Notes: generated by a model from the letters alone, not told the origin. DNA of 64,000 bases from Butyrivibrio sp. LC3010 (GCF_000424385.1 NZ_AUJU01000007.1:62001-126000), one strand, 5' to 3'; shown: positions 27,020 to 36,611, counted from the first letter of the stretch. A program made the numbers and translations.

Positions 27020-28417
27020 ATGAATCCGGAAAAATCTACCTATGAGAAATACAAAATAATAGCTCAGTCAGTAGAGAACCCTTGTGCCATTATCTCAGTA
27101 ACCAGAAATGACGATGGTGAACTTGAAGAGATCAGACTTTTTGCTACTAATGAAAAGTTCAGTATGACAGGTGAAGACGTGGAGGGAGAACTCTATACAA
27201 AGTACATCCCTAAAGAACCTGAGTTTGAAGACATGTGCTACAGGGTAGCTTTCAAAGGAGAGAAATATCATACCTATGTGAATACTACAAAGATGCTTGG
27301 AGCATGGTCAGAGAATCTTCTTTTGCCTTTAAAGCCTGAGGAAGATGGCAAAACCGGATATTGTCAGTTTATATATGAGCTTACAAAGGAGATGGATGCC
27401 GGCAAATTTTCAACAATTTCGCCAACTATAGCCGGATTTGTTATAAAGAGCTGCCTTGAACTTAGAAATGACAATGATTTTAAGACAAATCTAAAGCAGG
27501 TAATTGACAGCATCAGGGAGTATACAAGAGCGTCATCTGCCTGTGTAATTTCTATAAATCCTGATAAGGAAGAGGCTGAAATAATAAGTCAAAGCAGTAA
27601 TAATGATATTTTTGCAGCAGGTCACTTTGCTATGACAGTACCATACAGTATAGCTGATGAATGGGCAGAGCTTATAGGTGAGAGTGACTGCTTTATTATG
27701 AGGAATAAGGATGATTTTGAGAGAATAGAGGAGACTATGCCGGAGTGGGCCAATAAGCTAAGGCTTGAGAATACCACCAGCCTTTGTCTTATGCCTTTAT
27801 TACAGAGAAAGAGAGTTTTGGGTTATATTTTATTATCTGATTTCAATGTGGATAATGCCCTTACAATTAAAGAAACTTTGGAAATACTTTCACTTTTCCT
27901 GTCCTCCGAAATGGCAAATAATCAATTCATAAACCGTCTGGAATGGCTCACTAGTGTGGATATGAGAACGGGTGTAAGAAACCGTGCCGCCATGAACAGA
28001 GTGGTTGATGAATATGCAGAGCAGCTAAAGTGGGTAAAGAGTCCCTTCGGTGTGGCATTTTTCAAGATGAACGGACTTAAGGCTCTGAATGATAATCACG
28101 GCCATGACGCCGGGAACAAAGCTCTTGAGGAAGCAGGAGAGATTTTACTTGATGTTTTTGATGAAACAGAAGTGTTCAGATCAGGCGGTGAAGAATTTGC
28201 AGTTATATGTGAAAATGCCTGTGAGAAGGATTTTATAGAAAAGATAGAGAAGGTCAGAGAAAGGGGAAGTAATCCAGAAGGAGTTTATTTTGCGATAGGC
28301 TATTCCTTTGATAACACTGAAGGAGACTTAAGGAAAGCTCTCAGACTGGCAAATAAACAGACACTTGAGGAAAAAGAAGCATTCTTTGAAAAGTATCCTG
28401 AAAAAAGAAGAGGTTGA
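27020..28417 (+). CDS. PAS/GAF-like protein with GGDEF domain lacking a metal-binding aspartate
   Basis: The 465-residue soluble protein has a PAS-like N-terminus (about 10-130), a GAF-like middle region (about 155-295) and a C-terminal GGDEF domain (about 305-460). The signature is intact as GGEEF (389-393), but the usual DxDxFK metal-binding segment reads FKMNGLKALND, with K349 in place of the first aspartate and N for the second. No RxxD inhibitory site is seen. Diguanylate cyclases make cyclic-di-GMP from GTP. This one may be inactive or act as a nucleotide sensor. It stands alone between two transporter operons, with terminators on both sides. Confidence 0.85.
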   Translation: MNPEKSTYEKYKIIAQSVENPCAIISVTRNDDGELEEIRLFATNEKFSMTGEDVEGELYTKYIPKEPEFEDMCYRVAFKGEKYHTYVNTTKMLGAWSENLLLPLKPEEDGKTGYCQFIYELTKEMDAGKFSTISPTIAGFVIKSCLELRNDNDFKTNLKQVIDSIREYTRASSACVISINPDKEEAEIISQSSNNDIFAAGHFAMTVPYSIADEWAELIGESDCFIMRNKDDFERIEETMPEWANKLRLENTTSLCLMPLLQRKRVLGYILLSDFNVDNALTIKETLEILSLFLSSEMANNQFINRLEWLTSVDMRTGVRNRAAMNRVVDEYAEQLKWVKSPFGVAFFKMNGLKALNDNHGHDAGNKALEEAGEILLDVFDETEVFRSGGEEFAVICENACEKDFIEKIEKVRERGSNPEGVYFAIGYSFDNTEGDLRKALRLANKQTLEEKEAFFEKYPEKRRG

Positions 28418-28430
28418 ATATTTTATGACG

Positions 28431-28459
28431 CACCGGGCATTCAAGCCCGGTGTTTTTTT
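28431..28459 (+). terminator. Rho-independent terminator after the GGDEF gene
   Basis: CACCGGGC (28431-28438) pairs with GCCCGGTG (28445-28452) around a 6-base loop, followed by seven T residues. Confidence 0.92.
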
Positions 28460-28461
28460 GA

Positions 28462-28699
28462 GCAAAAGTACTTAAAGGGTTTCTTTACGAGCTTTTGCCT
28501 GGCTAAGCACTATATATAAAAATTCCTCTGTAAATAAGGAAAAATATTTGATTTTCACTAATTTGCATAGAATTTTCAAGAACGAGAGAAGAATTCTCTA
28601 TGTTTTATGAAAACTTGTACTGATAAAATATCCACTGTAAACAAAAACATGTGCACTTTGACGAATGGATGCACAAATGTATAGGAGGACACAATAATT
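28462..28699 (+). promoter_or_regulatory. mglB promoter region with palindrome
   Basis: GCAAAAG (28462-28468) pairs with CTTTTGC (28492-28498). A palindrome AGAGAA-GAA-TTCTCT (28585-28599) lies upstream of an extended -10, TGATAAAAT (28621-28629), that lacks a good -35. This arrangement fits an activator-dependent promoter. A cre-like string (TGTAAACAAAAACA, 28636-28649) is present but imperfect at its centre. Confidence 0.4.
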
Positions 28700-29830
28700 A
28701 TGAAAAAGAAAATAGTAAGTCTTTTGACAGTGGCAACACTTTCAATGTCAATGCTTGCAGGCTGCTCATCAGCATCAAACACAGCTGACAACGCAGCAAG
28801 TACAGCTTCATCAGCTGCAGAGGAAGTAGCTGATACAGCAGAAGAAGTTGCTGATGCAGTTGAGGAAACAGCAGAAGAGGTTGTAAACGCAGCAAGCGGC
28901 GACCTGGCAGATAAGAAGGTTGGTGTATGTATTTATCAGTTCTCTGATAACTTCATGACACTTTTCAGAAACGAACTTCAGAGCTACCTCGTAGCACAGG
29001 GCTTTACAGCTGACAACATCACAATCGTTGATGGTGCTAACGATCAGGCAACTCAGACAAACCAGATTCAGAACTTTATCACAAGTGGTGTTGACGTACT
29101 TATCATCAACCCTGTTAACTCTTCATCAGCTGCAACAATTACAGACCTTGTAGTTGGCGCTAACATCCCGCTCGTTTATATCAACCGTGAGCCCGATGCA
29201 GACGAAGAGCAGAGATGGGAAGATAACAACTGGAACGTATGCTATGTAGGATGTGATGCTCGTCAGTCCGGTACATACCAGGGTGAGATCATCGTTGATC
29301 TTGGTCTTGACACAGTTGATCTTAACAAGGATGGCAAGGTTCAGTACATCATGATCGAAGGTGACCCGGAGAACGTAGATGCTCAGTATCGTACAGAGTT
29401 CTCAATCAAGGCTCTTGAGGATGCAGGCCTTGAAGTTGAGTGCCTTGATGACGAGGTAGGTAACTGGGATCAGGCTACTGCTCAGCAGCTTGTTGCTAAC
29501 GCACTTTCAGCTCATCCTGAGACAGAAGTTGTATTCTGCAACAACGATGCTATGGCACTTGGTGCTCTTCAGTCAATCCAGGCTGCTAACAGAACAGTTG
29601 GTTCTGATATCTATCTTGTAGGTGTTGATGCTCTTTCAGAGGCACTTGAGGATGTTATCGCAGGAACAATGACAGGTACAGTATTCAACGATCACTTCTC
29701 ACAGTCACATAGCGCAGCAGATGCAGCTATCAACTACCTTACAGGTGGTACAAATGATCGTTACATCGGATGTGACTATGTAAAGGTTACAGCTGACAAC
29801 GCTCAGGAGATTCTTGACGCTGTTAAGTAA
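28700..29830 (+). CDS. mglB: MglB-type galactose/glucose-binding lipoprotein
   Basis: The 376-residue protein has a lipoprotein signal with C22 (SMLAGC). A helical Ala/Glu-rich linker with repeated AEEVAD-like heptads (about 25-67) precedes the binding domain. The domain carries the MglB calcium loop DLNKDGKVQY and the motifs CNNDAMALGALQ and GVDALSEAL. MglB binds galactose, glucose and methyl-galactosides for MglAC. AGGAGG precedes the ATG. Codon bias is strong, as for the ChvE-type protein, suggesting high expression. A U-tract-less hairpin follows before mglA. Confidence 0.93.
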   Translation: MKKKIVSLLTVATLSMSMLAGCSSASNTADNAASTASSAAEEVADTAEEVADAVEETAEEVVNAASGDLADKKVGVCIYQFSDNFMTLFRNELQSYLVAQGFTADNITIVDGANDQATQTNQIQNFITSGVDVLIINPVNSSSAATITDLVVGANIPLVYINREPDADEEQRWEDNNWNVCYVGCDARQSGTYQGEIIVDLGLDTVDLNKDGKVQYIMIEGDPENVDAQYRTEFSIKALEDAGLEVECLDDEVGNWDQATAQQLVANALSAHPETEVVFCNNDAMALGALQSIQAANRTVGSDIYLVGVDALSEALEDVIAGTMTGTVFNDHFSQSHSAADAAINYLTGGTNDRYIGCDYVKVTADNAQEILDAVK

Positions 29831-30083
29831 TCACTTAGCGAGGTATTTTTAAGCGAATACAACTACTTAGTTAAAACTTTTATGGTGCGGATGCACAGGA
29901 TGTATCCGCACCATTTACATGAAGAACGGATTTTGTAAAAGAATATAGCGAAAGATTTACTTGAGCAAAGCACTTGGCAGGATTATCTGTTATTTAGTGC
30001 AAACCATTGAGGCCACCCGGCAAGGGATCATGCTGGCCGGTGGAGGTTATGAAGGCTATTTAATCGTTAATTTAGGAGGGATT
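29831..30083 (+). other. mglB-mglA intercistronic region with hairpins and dispersed 29-nt repeat
   Basis: ATGGTGCGGAT (29882-29892) pairs perfectly with ATCCGCACCAT (29904-29914), with further inner pairing and no U-tract, so it is probably an mRNA-stabilising stem. CACTTAGCGAGGT (29832-29844) and the 29-nt stretch 29971-29999 (CACTTGGC to TTTAGTG) belong to the hairpin family also seen at 51157-51229. The mglA ribosome binding site AGGAGGG ends the region. Confidence 0.7.
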
Positions 30084-31598
30084 ATGGCATCAGAATACAA
30101 ATTGGAATTGAGGGGTGTATCCAAGTCATTTCCCGGCGTTAAGGCACTTGATAACGTACAGTTATCAATTCGTCCCGGAACTGTTCATGCACTTATGGGT
30201 GAAAACGGTGCCGGAAAATCCACGCTTATGAAATGTTTGTTCGGAATCTATAAGATGGATGCCGGTGAGGTGCTTATAGATGGACAGAAAGTAATTATAA
30301 ATAATCCTGATGAGGCTATGAAAATGGGAATAGCCATGGTGCATCAGGAATTGCAGCCGATACCTGCAAGAAGTGTCGGTGAAAACATGTACCTTGGAAG
30401 GTTCCCTGTTAAGAAAATAGGACCTATTCAGGTGATTGATCATAAAACAATGTACGAAGAAACAGAGAAGTGGCTGAATGAAGTTGATATGCATTTCGAC
30501 CCTAAGGCAATGCTTTCTACTTTATCAATCGGACAGATGCAGTCAGTGGAAATTGCGAAAGCTGTTTCTCACGATGCAAAGGTAATCATCTTCGATGAGC
30601 CAACATCTTCTCTTTCAGATAATGAAGTTGAAACACTTTTCAAGATTATGGAAAAACTCAGAAGCAGAGGAGTTGCCATGATCTACATCTCCCATAAGAT
30701 GGATGAGATCAAGCGCATAGCTGATGACATCACAATCATGCGAGATGGAACATATATCGGAACATGGCCTGCAGCCGAGATGTCAATGGATGACATTATT
30801 GCCAAGATGGTAGGACGTGAGCTGACAAACATCTATCCGCCTAAGGACAGAGAATTCGGTGAAGTTATCATGGAAGTTGATGGATTATCTTCAATCCATG
30901 CAAGATCATTCCAGAATGTGTCCTTTAAGCTCAGAAAGGGTGAAATCCTTGGATTTGGCGGTCTGGTAGGTGCACAGAGAACAGAACTCATGGAAGGTAT
31001 CTTTGGAATAAGAAATATTTCAAAGGGAGAAATTAAGATTCATGGCAAAAAGGTTGATATTAAAACCTCGAGAGATGCCATGAAGGCCGGAATAGGAATG
31101 ATAACAGAAGATAGAAGAGCCAGAGGTATTTTCGGATGTCTTTCCATAAAGGATAACGTTGGCGTATCTGTTTATAACAAATTCCTTCAGGCAGGATTTG
31201 TACTTGATCATGCGAGAATCAACAAGGTTGTTGATGACAGCATTAACAAGCTCAGAATTAAGACACCAAACATGCAGGAGCACATTGCAAACCTTTCAGG
31301 TGGTAACCAGCAGAAAGTTATCATATCAAGATGGCTGGCAAATGATCCCGATATCCTTATAATGGATGAACCTACAAGAGGTATCGATATCGGTGCTAAG
31401 CATGAAATATATGAAATAATGACAGATCTTGCAAAGCAGGGTAAGGCAATCATCATGATTTCCTCTGAAATGCCGGAACTTCTCGGAATGAGCGACCGCG
31501 TGATTGTAATGTGTAACGGCAAGAAGACTGGAGAGATCGATAATGAGGCAGATATGACTCAGGAAAAAGTAATGAGTTACGCAACACAGTTCAACTGA
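30084..31598 (+). CDS. mglA: MglA sugar ABC transporter ATPase
   Basis: I choose ATG at 30084 because AGGAGGG (30074-30080) directly precedes it and the product then has 504 residues, like E. coli MglA; the frame stays open upstream through the hairpin region, which is unlikely to be translated. Two ABC domains are present: Walker [10 protein letters not shown] (39-47), signature LSIGQMQSVEIAKAV and Walker B IIFDEPTSS, then the degenerate second Walker A region (GGLVGAQRTEL), [10 protein letters not shown] and [13 protein letters not shown]. It energises uptake through MglC. The permease follows after 50 bases. Confidence 0.94.
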   Translation: MASEYKLELRGVSKSFPGVKALDNVQLSIRPGTVHALMGENGAGKSTLMKCLFGIYKMDAGEVLIDGQKVIINNPDEAMKMGIAMVHQELQPIPARSVGENMYLGRFPVKKIGPIQVIDHKTMYEETEKWLNEVDMHFDPKAMLSTLSIGQMQSVEIAKAVSHDAKVIIFDEPTSSLSDNEVETLFKIMEKLRSRGVAMIYISHKMDEIKRIADDITIMRDGTYIGTWPAAEMSMDDIIAKMVGRELTNIYPPKDREFGEVIMEVDGLSSIHARSFQNVSFKLRKGEILGFGGLVGAQRTELMEGIFGIRNISKGEIKIHGKKVDIKTSRDAMKAGIGMITEDRRARGIFGCLSIKDNVGVSVYNKFLQAGFVLDHARINKVVDDSINKLRIKTPNMQEHIANLSGGNQQKVIISRWLANDPDILIMDEPTRGIDIGAKHEIYEIMTDLAKQGKAIIMISSEMPELLGMSDRVIVMCNGKKTGEIDNEADMTQEKVMSYATQFN

Positions 31599-31648
31599 TT
31601 CCTTGAAGAGGTTATTTCAAGCTTTTTAGGATAAAAAAGGAGATAAAA

Positions 31649-32638
31649 ATGGAAAAGACAAAGCAGCAGAAAATGAGAGATTTTCTGATAAATAACGGAG
31701 TTATCATTGTTATGTTTATCCTGGTTATATATACAGGTTTTACAAACAAGAACTTTATCACACCCGGTAACTTCTTAAATATTCTTACAAACATGGCACC
31801 CAGACTTGTAATCGCACTTGGTATTGCAGGATGCGTTATTACAGCAGGTTGTGACCTTTCAGCAGGTCGTATGATCGGTTTTGCAGCATGTATCGCAGGT
31901 ACACTTCTTCAGAAGCTGGATTATTCAGGAAAATTCTTCCCTGACATGAAGCCTTTGAATGTATTTGTTGTTCTTCTCATTGTACTTGCAATTACAGGAT
32001 TCTTTGGAGCAATCACAGGATTCTTTATCGCATTCCTTCACGTTCCGCCATTCATCGCAACACTTGCTATGATGGAAATCGTTTATGGTCTTGCTCTTAT
32101 CTATACAAATGCAACACCTCTTGGTGGATATGTAAAGCAGTACACAGATATTGCAACAGGTAATATCTTCGGAATAAGCTATCTGGTAATTATTGCTATT
32201 TTAGTTGCAGCTATCACATGGTTCATATTCAACATGACCCGTCATGGTAAATATATGTATGCAATCGGTGGAAATCCGCAGGCAGCAGAGGTTGCCGGTG
32301 TTCCGGTTAAGCTTACAATGGTACTCATCTACATGAAGGCAGCTATGATGTATGGTCTTGCAGGTTTCATGCTCGGTGCAAAGGCCGGTGGTGCATCTGT
32401 TAACCTTGGTTACGGTTATGAGATGGAAGCTATCGCAGCCTGCACAATCGGTGGTGTATCAGTTACAGGTGGACGTGGTAAGGTTTCAAGTGCTATCATC
32501 GGTGTAGCAGTATTCGAACTCTTAAAGGCTGCTCTTCAGTACCTTGGAGTAAATGCAAACGCACAGTACATCGCAATCGGTATTGTTATCTTCGTGGCTA
32601 TTTCACTTGATATCAGAAAGTACGTTGCTAAGAAATAA
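31649..32638 (+). CDS. mglC: MglC sugar ABC transporter permease
   Basis: The 329-residue membrane protein has eight to ten hydrophobic helices and the MglC/RbsC-family motifs ITAGCDLSAGRMIGFAACIA, HVPPFIATLAMMEIVYGLAL, GGNPQAAEVAGV and TIGGVSVTGGRGKVS. The length matches E. coli MglC (about 336). AAAAGGAG precedes the ATG. A terminator with an internal side hairpin follows, ending the mglBAC operon. Confidence 0.94.
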   Translation: MEKTKQQKMRDFLINNGVIIVMFILVIYTGFTNKNFITPGNFLNILTNMAPRLVIALGIAGCVITAGCDLSAGRMIGFAACIAGTLLQKLDYSGKFFPDMKPLNVFVVLLIVLAITGFFGAITGFFIAFLHVPPFIATLAMMEIVYGLALIYTNATPLGGYVKQYTDIATGNIFGISYLVIIAILVAAITWFIFNMTRHGKYMYAIGGNPQAAEVAGVPVKLTMVLIYMKAAMMYGLAGFMLGAKAGGASVNLGYGYEMEAIAACTIGGVSVTGGRGKVSSAIIGVAVFELLKAALQYLGVNANAQYIAIGIVIFVAISLDIRKYVAKK

Positions 32639-32716
32639 TTTAATTAAGATATTTGCCTGTAGATGCAATATTTGTATTGACCTGACACGGGCATAAATGA
32701 AATAATAAAGAACATT

Positions 32717-32768
32717 GAAAATGGGGTGAGGTCTTCTTATATAGAAGAAATCGTCCCATTTTCTTTTT
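32717..32768 (+). terminator. Rho-independent terminator of mglBAC
   Basis: GAAAATGGG (32717-32725) pairs with CCCATTTTC (32755-32763). The loop contains a second small stem (TCTTCT/AGAAGA), and TTTTTAT follows. Confidence 0.8.
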
Positions 32769-32835
32769 ATAATTAGCAGAGTACTTGACGGAACTTGCTA
32801 AAATATAGATGTAATGAAAATAAAGAGAGTGACAT

Positions 32836-33144
32836 ATGGACTTTAATACAATTTTACAAAATTCAGGTATATCAATTTTATTATTTGTTATTTGCGCTTA
32901 TTATGCCTATAAGCTTCTTGTTCTGAAGGATTACAAGTCAGTCCGCAGTAGAGAGGAAAAGCCTCCGAAGGATATTGATGGCTATTGCAGGGCAGCAGGG
33001 CTGATAGTTGTGTTTTTTGGAATTTCCACACTTGTGATGGCAGGACTTGTTTTATTTAGTCCTTTGGCCGGACTTGTGCAGATTATAATCTGCACCGCAA
33101 TAATGGCAGTTATGTGGAAAAAGGTAACAGATAAGTATGTTTAG
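32836..33144 (+). CDS. Small membrane protein of unknown function
   Basis: I do not recognise this 102-residue protein. It has three hydrophobic segments at about 10-30, 51-70 and 74-93, with a charged loop between the first two (KDYKSVRSREEKPPKD). AAGAGAGTG precedes the ATG. It sits between the mglBAC terminator and the second YesN/sensor set, and a long A/T-rich stem begins at its stop codon. Position suggests, but does not prove, a link to sugar sensing or transport. Confidence 0.7.
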   Translation: MDFNTILQNSGISILLFVICAYYAYKLLVLKDYKSVRSREEKPPKDIDGYCRAAGLIVVFFGISTLVMAGLVLFSPLAGLVQIIICTAIMAVMWKKVTDKYV

Positions 33145-33177
33145 ATTTTCGTTTTTTTCTTTAGAAAAACGAAAATC
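33144..33177. terminator. A/T-rich hairpin after the small membrane protein
   Basis: GATTTTCGTTTTT (33144-33156) pairs perfectly over 13 bases with AAAAACGAAAATC (33165-33177). No T-tract follows on the + strand, but the stem itself ends in T runs on either strand, so it may act as a weak terminator. Confidence 0.6.
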
Positions 33178-33214
33178 GTATTGAGATGATTCATACATTT
33201 GAGGAAGTGATCAA

Positions 33215-34807
33215 ATGAAATATTCCGTATTGCTTGTGGATGATGAGGAAGAGGTTACACAAGCCATAAAAAGAAAACTTAATTGGGATGAAATGGGATT
33301 TGAGGATCCGTTATACGCAAGGAATGGTCTTGAAGCTCTTGAAGCTGCGGAGCTTCGCACACCTGATGTGGTAATGACAGATATACAGATGCCTTACATG
33401 ACAGGACTTGAGCTTGCTAAACGGTTGAAGGAACTTTATCCCGGAATACGTATCATCATTTTTTCAGGCTATGATGAATTCGAATATGCCAAAGAAGCAA
33501 TAAGACTTGAGGCCGAGGAATATATACTAAAACCCATCGATGCAGGTGAGCTCAAAAGTGTATTTGAGAGAATTCATGAATCTCTTGATAAAGAGCGTGA
33601 TGAGAGGCAGAACCTGGAAAAGCTGACCAATTATTACATGGAATCACTGCCGCTTTTGCAGGAAGATTTTTTTGCAGCTCTTCTTGACGGTAAGGTTGAG
33701 GAAAAAAGGATACCGAAATACCTTGAGGATTATCAGATAAAATTGGAAGGGCCTTTTTACTGTGTTGCAATACTTCATATCAGTACCGGAGACCTGCCTG
33801 AGGGCGTAAGTCATGTTCTGTTATCCTTGTCAGTCAGGAGACTGGCAGAAGAGAGAATAGATGCAGCCTATAATGCAAGGCTATTTTCATACCGTGGGAG
33901 CACTGTACTGATAGCCCAGATAACTTCCACCGATTCCAAGAATAAATTTACCGATGATATGGACAGATTCTGCAGACTTGCCAAGACCGTTTGTAAAGCC
34001 AATGTCACAGTAGGAATCGGAGAAATTGTGGGAAGCATCGAGAACCTTAAGGAATCCTATAACGGAGCTAAGGATGCTGTGGCATACAGGGTGCTTTACG
34101 GAACCACAAAGGCTATCAATATATCTGAGATTGCACCGCCTGCCGTAAAACAAAGTAAAGCAGAGGATATGGACCTCCATGAGATATTTAAGAAGATCAA
34201 AATGGAGGATGAGACCGCCCTTATTAAGTCAGTAGAGGATTATATTGAAGGCGGAACTTCGGCTGACATGTCGGTTTCGGAGTATAAATTCTTCGTGCTG
34301 GAAATGATAAGCGAGATTTATCGTTTTATGCGTGGTAATCAGCTTGAAATCGAGACGGTATTTAATCTTGAAGAAGACGTATATGATGTGGTTTCACAGC
34401 TTGAAAAAACGCAGCTTTGTGAATGGCTCAAGGAAACCTGCGTAAAGCTTCAGAATCTGCTTCGGGAAAAGCGTACCGACACCACAAAGTCCTTTGTAAA
34501 AAAAGCGATAGAATACGTGAATGATCATTATGCTGATCAGGATCTGTCAGTGGACAGAGTCTGCATGGAACTTTCAGTAAGCAGTGCTTATTTTTCCACT
34601 GTGTTTAAGAAAGAGACAGGTAAGACCTTTGTTACTTATCTCACGGATTATCGCATGGAGAAAGCACTTCAGCTACTTATAGAAAAAGACGAAAAGACCT
34701 ACGTAATTGCTCAGCAGGTCGGTTATGGAGACCCCAACTATTTTAGCTATGTTTTCAAAAAACAATTCGGAACATCGCCATCTAAATACAAACAGGGATT
34801 ATCTTAA
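33215..34807 (+). CDS. YesN-type response regulator with AraC DNA-binding domain
   Basis: The 530-residue protein has a receiver domain (DDEEE 9-13, phospho-acceptor D56 in VMTDIQMP, ILKPID lysine), a long middle region and a C-terminal AraC double helix-turn-helix (SVDRVCMELSVSSAYFSTVF, YVIAQQVGYGDPNYFSYVFK). GAGGAAG precedes the ATG. Its 3' end overlaps the sensor kinase gene. It is the counterpart of the regulator at 19787-21394 and probably controls mglBAC upstream. Confidence 0.92.
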   Translation: MKYSVLLVDDEEEVTQAIKRKLNWDEMGFEDPLYARNGLEALEAAELRTPDVVMTDIQMPYMTGLELAKRLKELYPGIRIIIFSGYDEFEYAKEAIRLEAEEYILKPIDAGELKSVFERIHESLDKERDERQNLEKLTNYYMESLPLLQEDFFAALLDGKVEEKRIPKYLEDYQIKLEGPFYCVAILHISTGDLPEGVSHVLLSLSVRRLAEERIDAAYNARLFSYRGSTVLIAQITSTDSKNKFTDDMDRFCRLAKTVCKANVTVGIGEIVGSIENLKESYNGAKDAVAYRVLYGTTKAINISEIAPPAVKQSKAEDMDLHEIFKKIKMEDETALIKSVEDYIEGGTSADMSVSEYKFFVLEMISEIYRFMRGNQLEIETVFNLEEDVYDVVSQLEKTQLCEWLKETCVKLQNLLREKRTDTTKSFVKKAIEYVNDHYADQDLSVDRVCMELSVSSAYFSTVFKKETGKTFVTYLTDYRMEKALQLLIEKDEKTYVIAQQVGYGDPNYFSYVFKKQFGTSPSKYKQGLS

Positions 34808-36611
34808 AAAATATCTGCTTAAGTTATATCCCCGCACAATACAGAGCATCATCCTGATATCCTTCACATTGGTATCATCAGTTTGTATGCTCTTTTTGGG
34901 GATGTCCATGTATCAGAGATTTGAGGGAAGATCCCGGCAGATGATGACGGATAATTCACTGCTTATGCTCTCAAGGACCACGGACAGTATCGAGGATTAC
35001 CTTAGAAGAATGCGAAGGATTTCCGATGCCATGTACTATGACATCATTAAGGATATGGATTTTGAAAGCGAGGACCTTTCATCTGAGATAAATCTTTTGT
35101 ATGAAGCAAATAAGGATAATCTGGTGAGTTTTGCCCTTTTTGCAAGTAATGGCGATCTCATCAGTGCAGCGCCTATAGCCTTGCAAAAAGAAATGGCAAA
35201 TGTCACGGAACAAAACTGGTTTACTACTGCGTTCAACAAAATGGAAAATCTCCATTTTTCAACGCCCCATGTTCAGAACCTTTTCATGGATGAAACGGAT
35301 TATCGTTATCACTGGGTTATATCTCTTAGTCGTGCGGTTGACCTGAACTATGGCGGAAAACCGAGGATGGGTGTCCTTTTGGTGGACATGAATTATGAGA
35401 CCATACAGCAGATGCTTGAAGGTGTAAATCAGGCGAATTCATCACAGTATGTATATCTCATAACAGGTAACGGACAGCTTATTTACCATCCCAAAGCTGA
35501 ACAGATCTCTTTGGGAATTCATGATGAGAACTTTGCTCAGGCAGCAGGCTATGATGACGGAGTATATGAAGAGAGCTTCGAGGGTGAAAAGCGAATAGTT
35601 GTGGTCGATACTGTAAGCTACACCGGATGGAAGCTTGTAAGCGTAACTCCTGTAAGAAATTTCTACCTTGGCATGAAAAGTACCAGATATTTCGTTATTC
35701 TGGTTGCTGCACTTACCGGCCTTGCCATGATCATAATGAATCAGCTTGTTACCTGGAGAGTTACAGAGCCTCTTTTAAAGCTAAATGAATCCATTAAAAA
35801 CATGGAAGCGGGGAATTCTGATTCTGCAATATATATTGGCGGAACATATGAGGTTGAACACCTGGGAAAAACCCTACAGCGTTCGCTTGATGAGATAAAC
35901 AGGCTGATGAAGGACATAGTCATAGAGCAGGAGGAAAAGAGGAAGAGTGAGCTTGATGCTTTGCAATCTCAGATAAATCCGCACTTTTTATATAACACAC
36001 TTGATTCTATAGTCTGGATGATCGAGGGAGAACATTACGAGGAAGCGGTTTTCATGATAACCCAGCTTGCAAGTCTGTTCAGGGTGTCTCTAAGTAAGGG
36101 GCGCACTATTATTCCTATTGAGGATGAGCTTCGTCATGCAGAAAATTATATGAACATACAAAAGGTAAGATTTAAAAATGCCTTTGTAATGAACTATGAA
36201 ATAGATCCGGAGATTAAGGGATGTCTCACAGTTAAGCTTATTGTTCAGCCTATTCTGGAAAATGCGATTTACTACGGAGTAAAGAACATGGACGAGGATG
36301 GAGAGATAACTCTTAAGGGATATCGTAAGGATGATGATATTTTCATAGAAGTAATAGATAACGGCTATGGAATTCCTTCTGAAAAGCTGCCATATCTTCT
36401 GACTGAAGACAAGAGAGCCAGCAAGAACGGCTCAGGTGTCGGACTTATAAACGTTCATAAGAGAATTCAGCTCAGATTTGGTGATAGCTATGGTCTTCAT
36501 ATTGAAAGTGAACCTGATGAAGGGACAAAGGTGACAATACATCTTCCGGCAATACCCGCTACAGAGGAAAACAGAGAGATGCTGGAGAAGGGAGGCCTGC
36601 GCTATGAATAA
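34749..36611 (+). CDS. Cache-type sensor histidine kinase (LytS/YesM family)
   Basis: I place the start at ATG 34749, 59 bases inside the end of the response-regulator gene; no clear ribosome binding site marks any start, so this is uncertain (an ATG at 34707 is also in frame). The product of about 620 residues has a first membrane segment near 33-55, a Cache-like extracellular domain and a second membrane segment near 320. HAMP follows, then QSQINPHFLYNT with H412 and the ATP-binding motifs PILENAIYYGV, DNGYGIP and GVGLINVHKRI. Unlike the kinase at 18104, it has its own large sensor domain. It overlaps the next gene by 8 bases. Confidence 0.9.
   Translation: MFSKNNSEHRHLNTNRDYLKKYLLKLYPRTIQSIILISFTLVSSVCMLFLGMSMYQRFEGRSRQMMTDNSLLMLSRTTDSIEDYLRRMRRISDAMYYDIIKDMDFESEDLSSEINLLYEANKDNLVSFALFASNGDLISAAPIALQKEMANVTEQNWFTTAFNKMENLHFSTPHVQNLFMDETDYRYHWVISLSRAVDLNYGGKPRMGVLLVDMNYETIQQMLEGVNQANSSQYVYLITGNGQLIYHPKAEQISLGIHDENFAQAAGYDDGVYEESFEGEKRIVVVDTVSYTGWKLVSVTPVRNFYLGMKSTRYFVILVAALTGLAMIIMNQLVTWRVTEPLLKLNESIKNMEAGNSDSAIYIGGTYEVEHLGKTLQRSLDEINRLMKDIVIEQEEKRKSELDALQSQINPHFLYNTLDSIVWMIEGEHYEEAVFMITQLASLFRVSLSKGRTIIPIEDELRHAENYMNIQKVRFKNAFVMNYEIDPEIKGCLTVKLIVQPILENAIYYGVKNMDEDGEITLKGYRKDDDIFIEVIDNGYGIPSEKLPYLLTEDKRASKNGSGVGLINVHKRIQLRFGDSYGLHIESEPDEGTKVTIHLPAIPATEENREMLEKGGLRYE

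Noticed and set aside
28636-28649. CcpA cre site upstream of mglB (and a half-site near 22730)
   Set aside because: Ends match TG...CA but the central CG is missing at mglB, and the second site lacks one half; chance matches are common in AT-rich DNA.
29961-30083. Upstream extension of MglA by 41 residues
   Set aside because: The stretch overlaps a hairpin repeat; ATG 30084 has AGGAGGG and gives the family's normal length.
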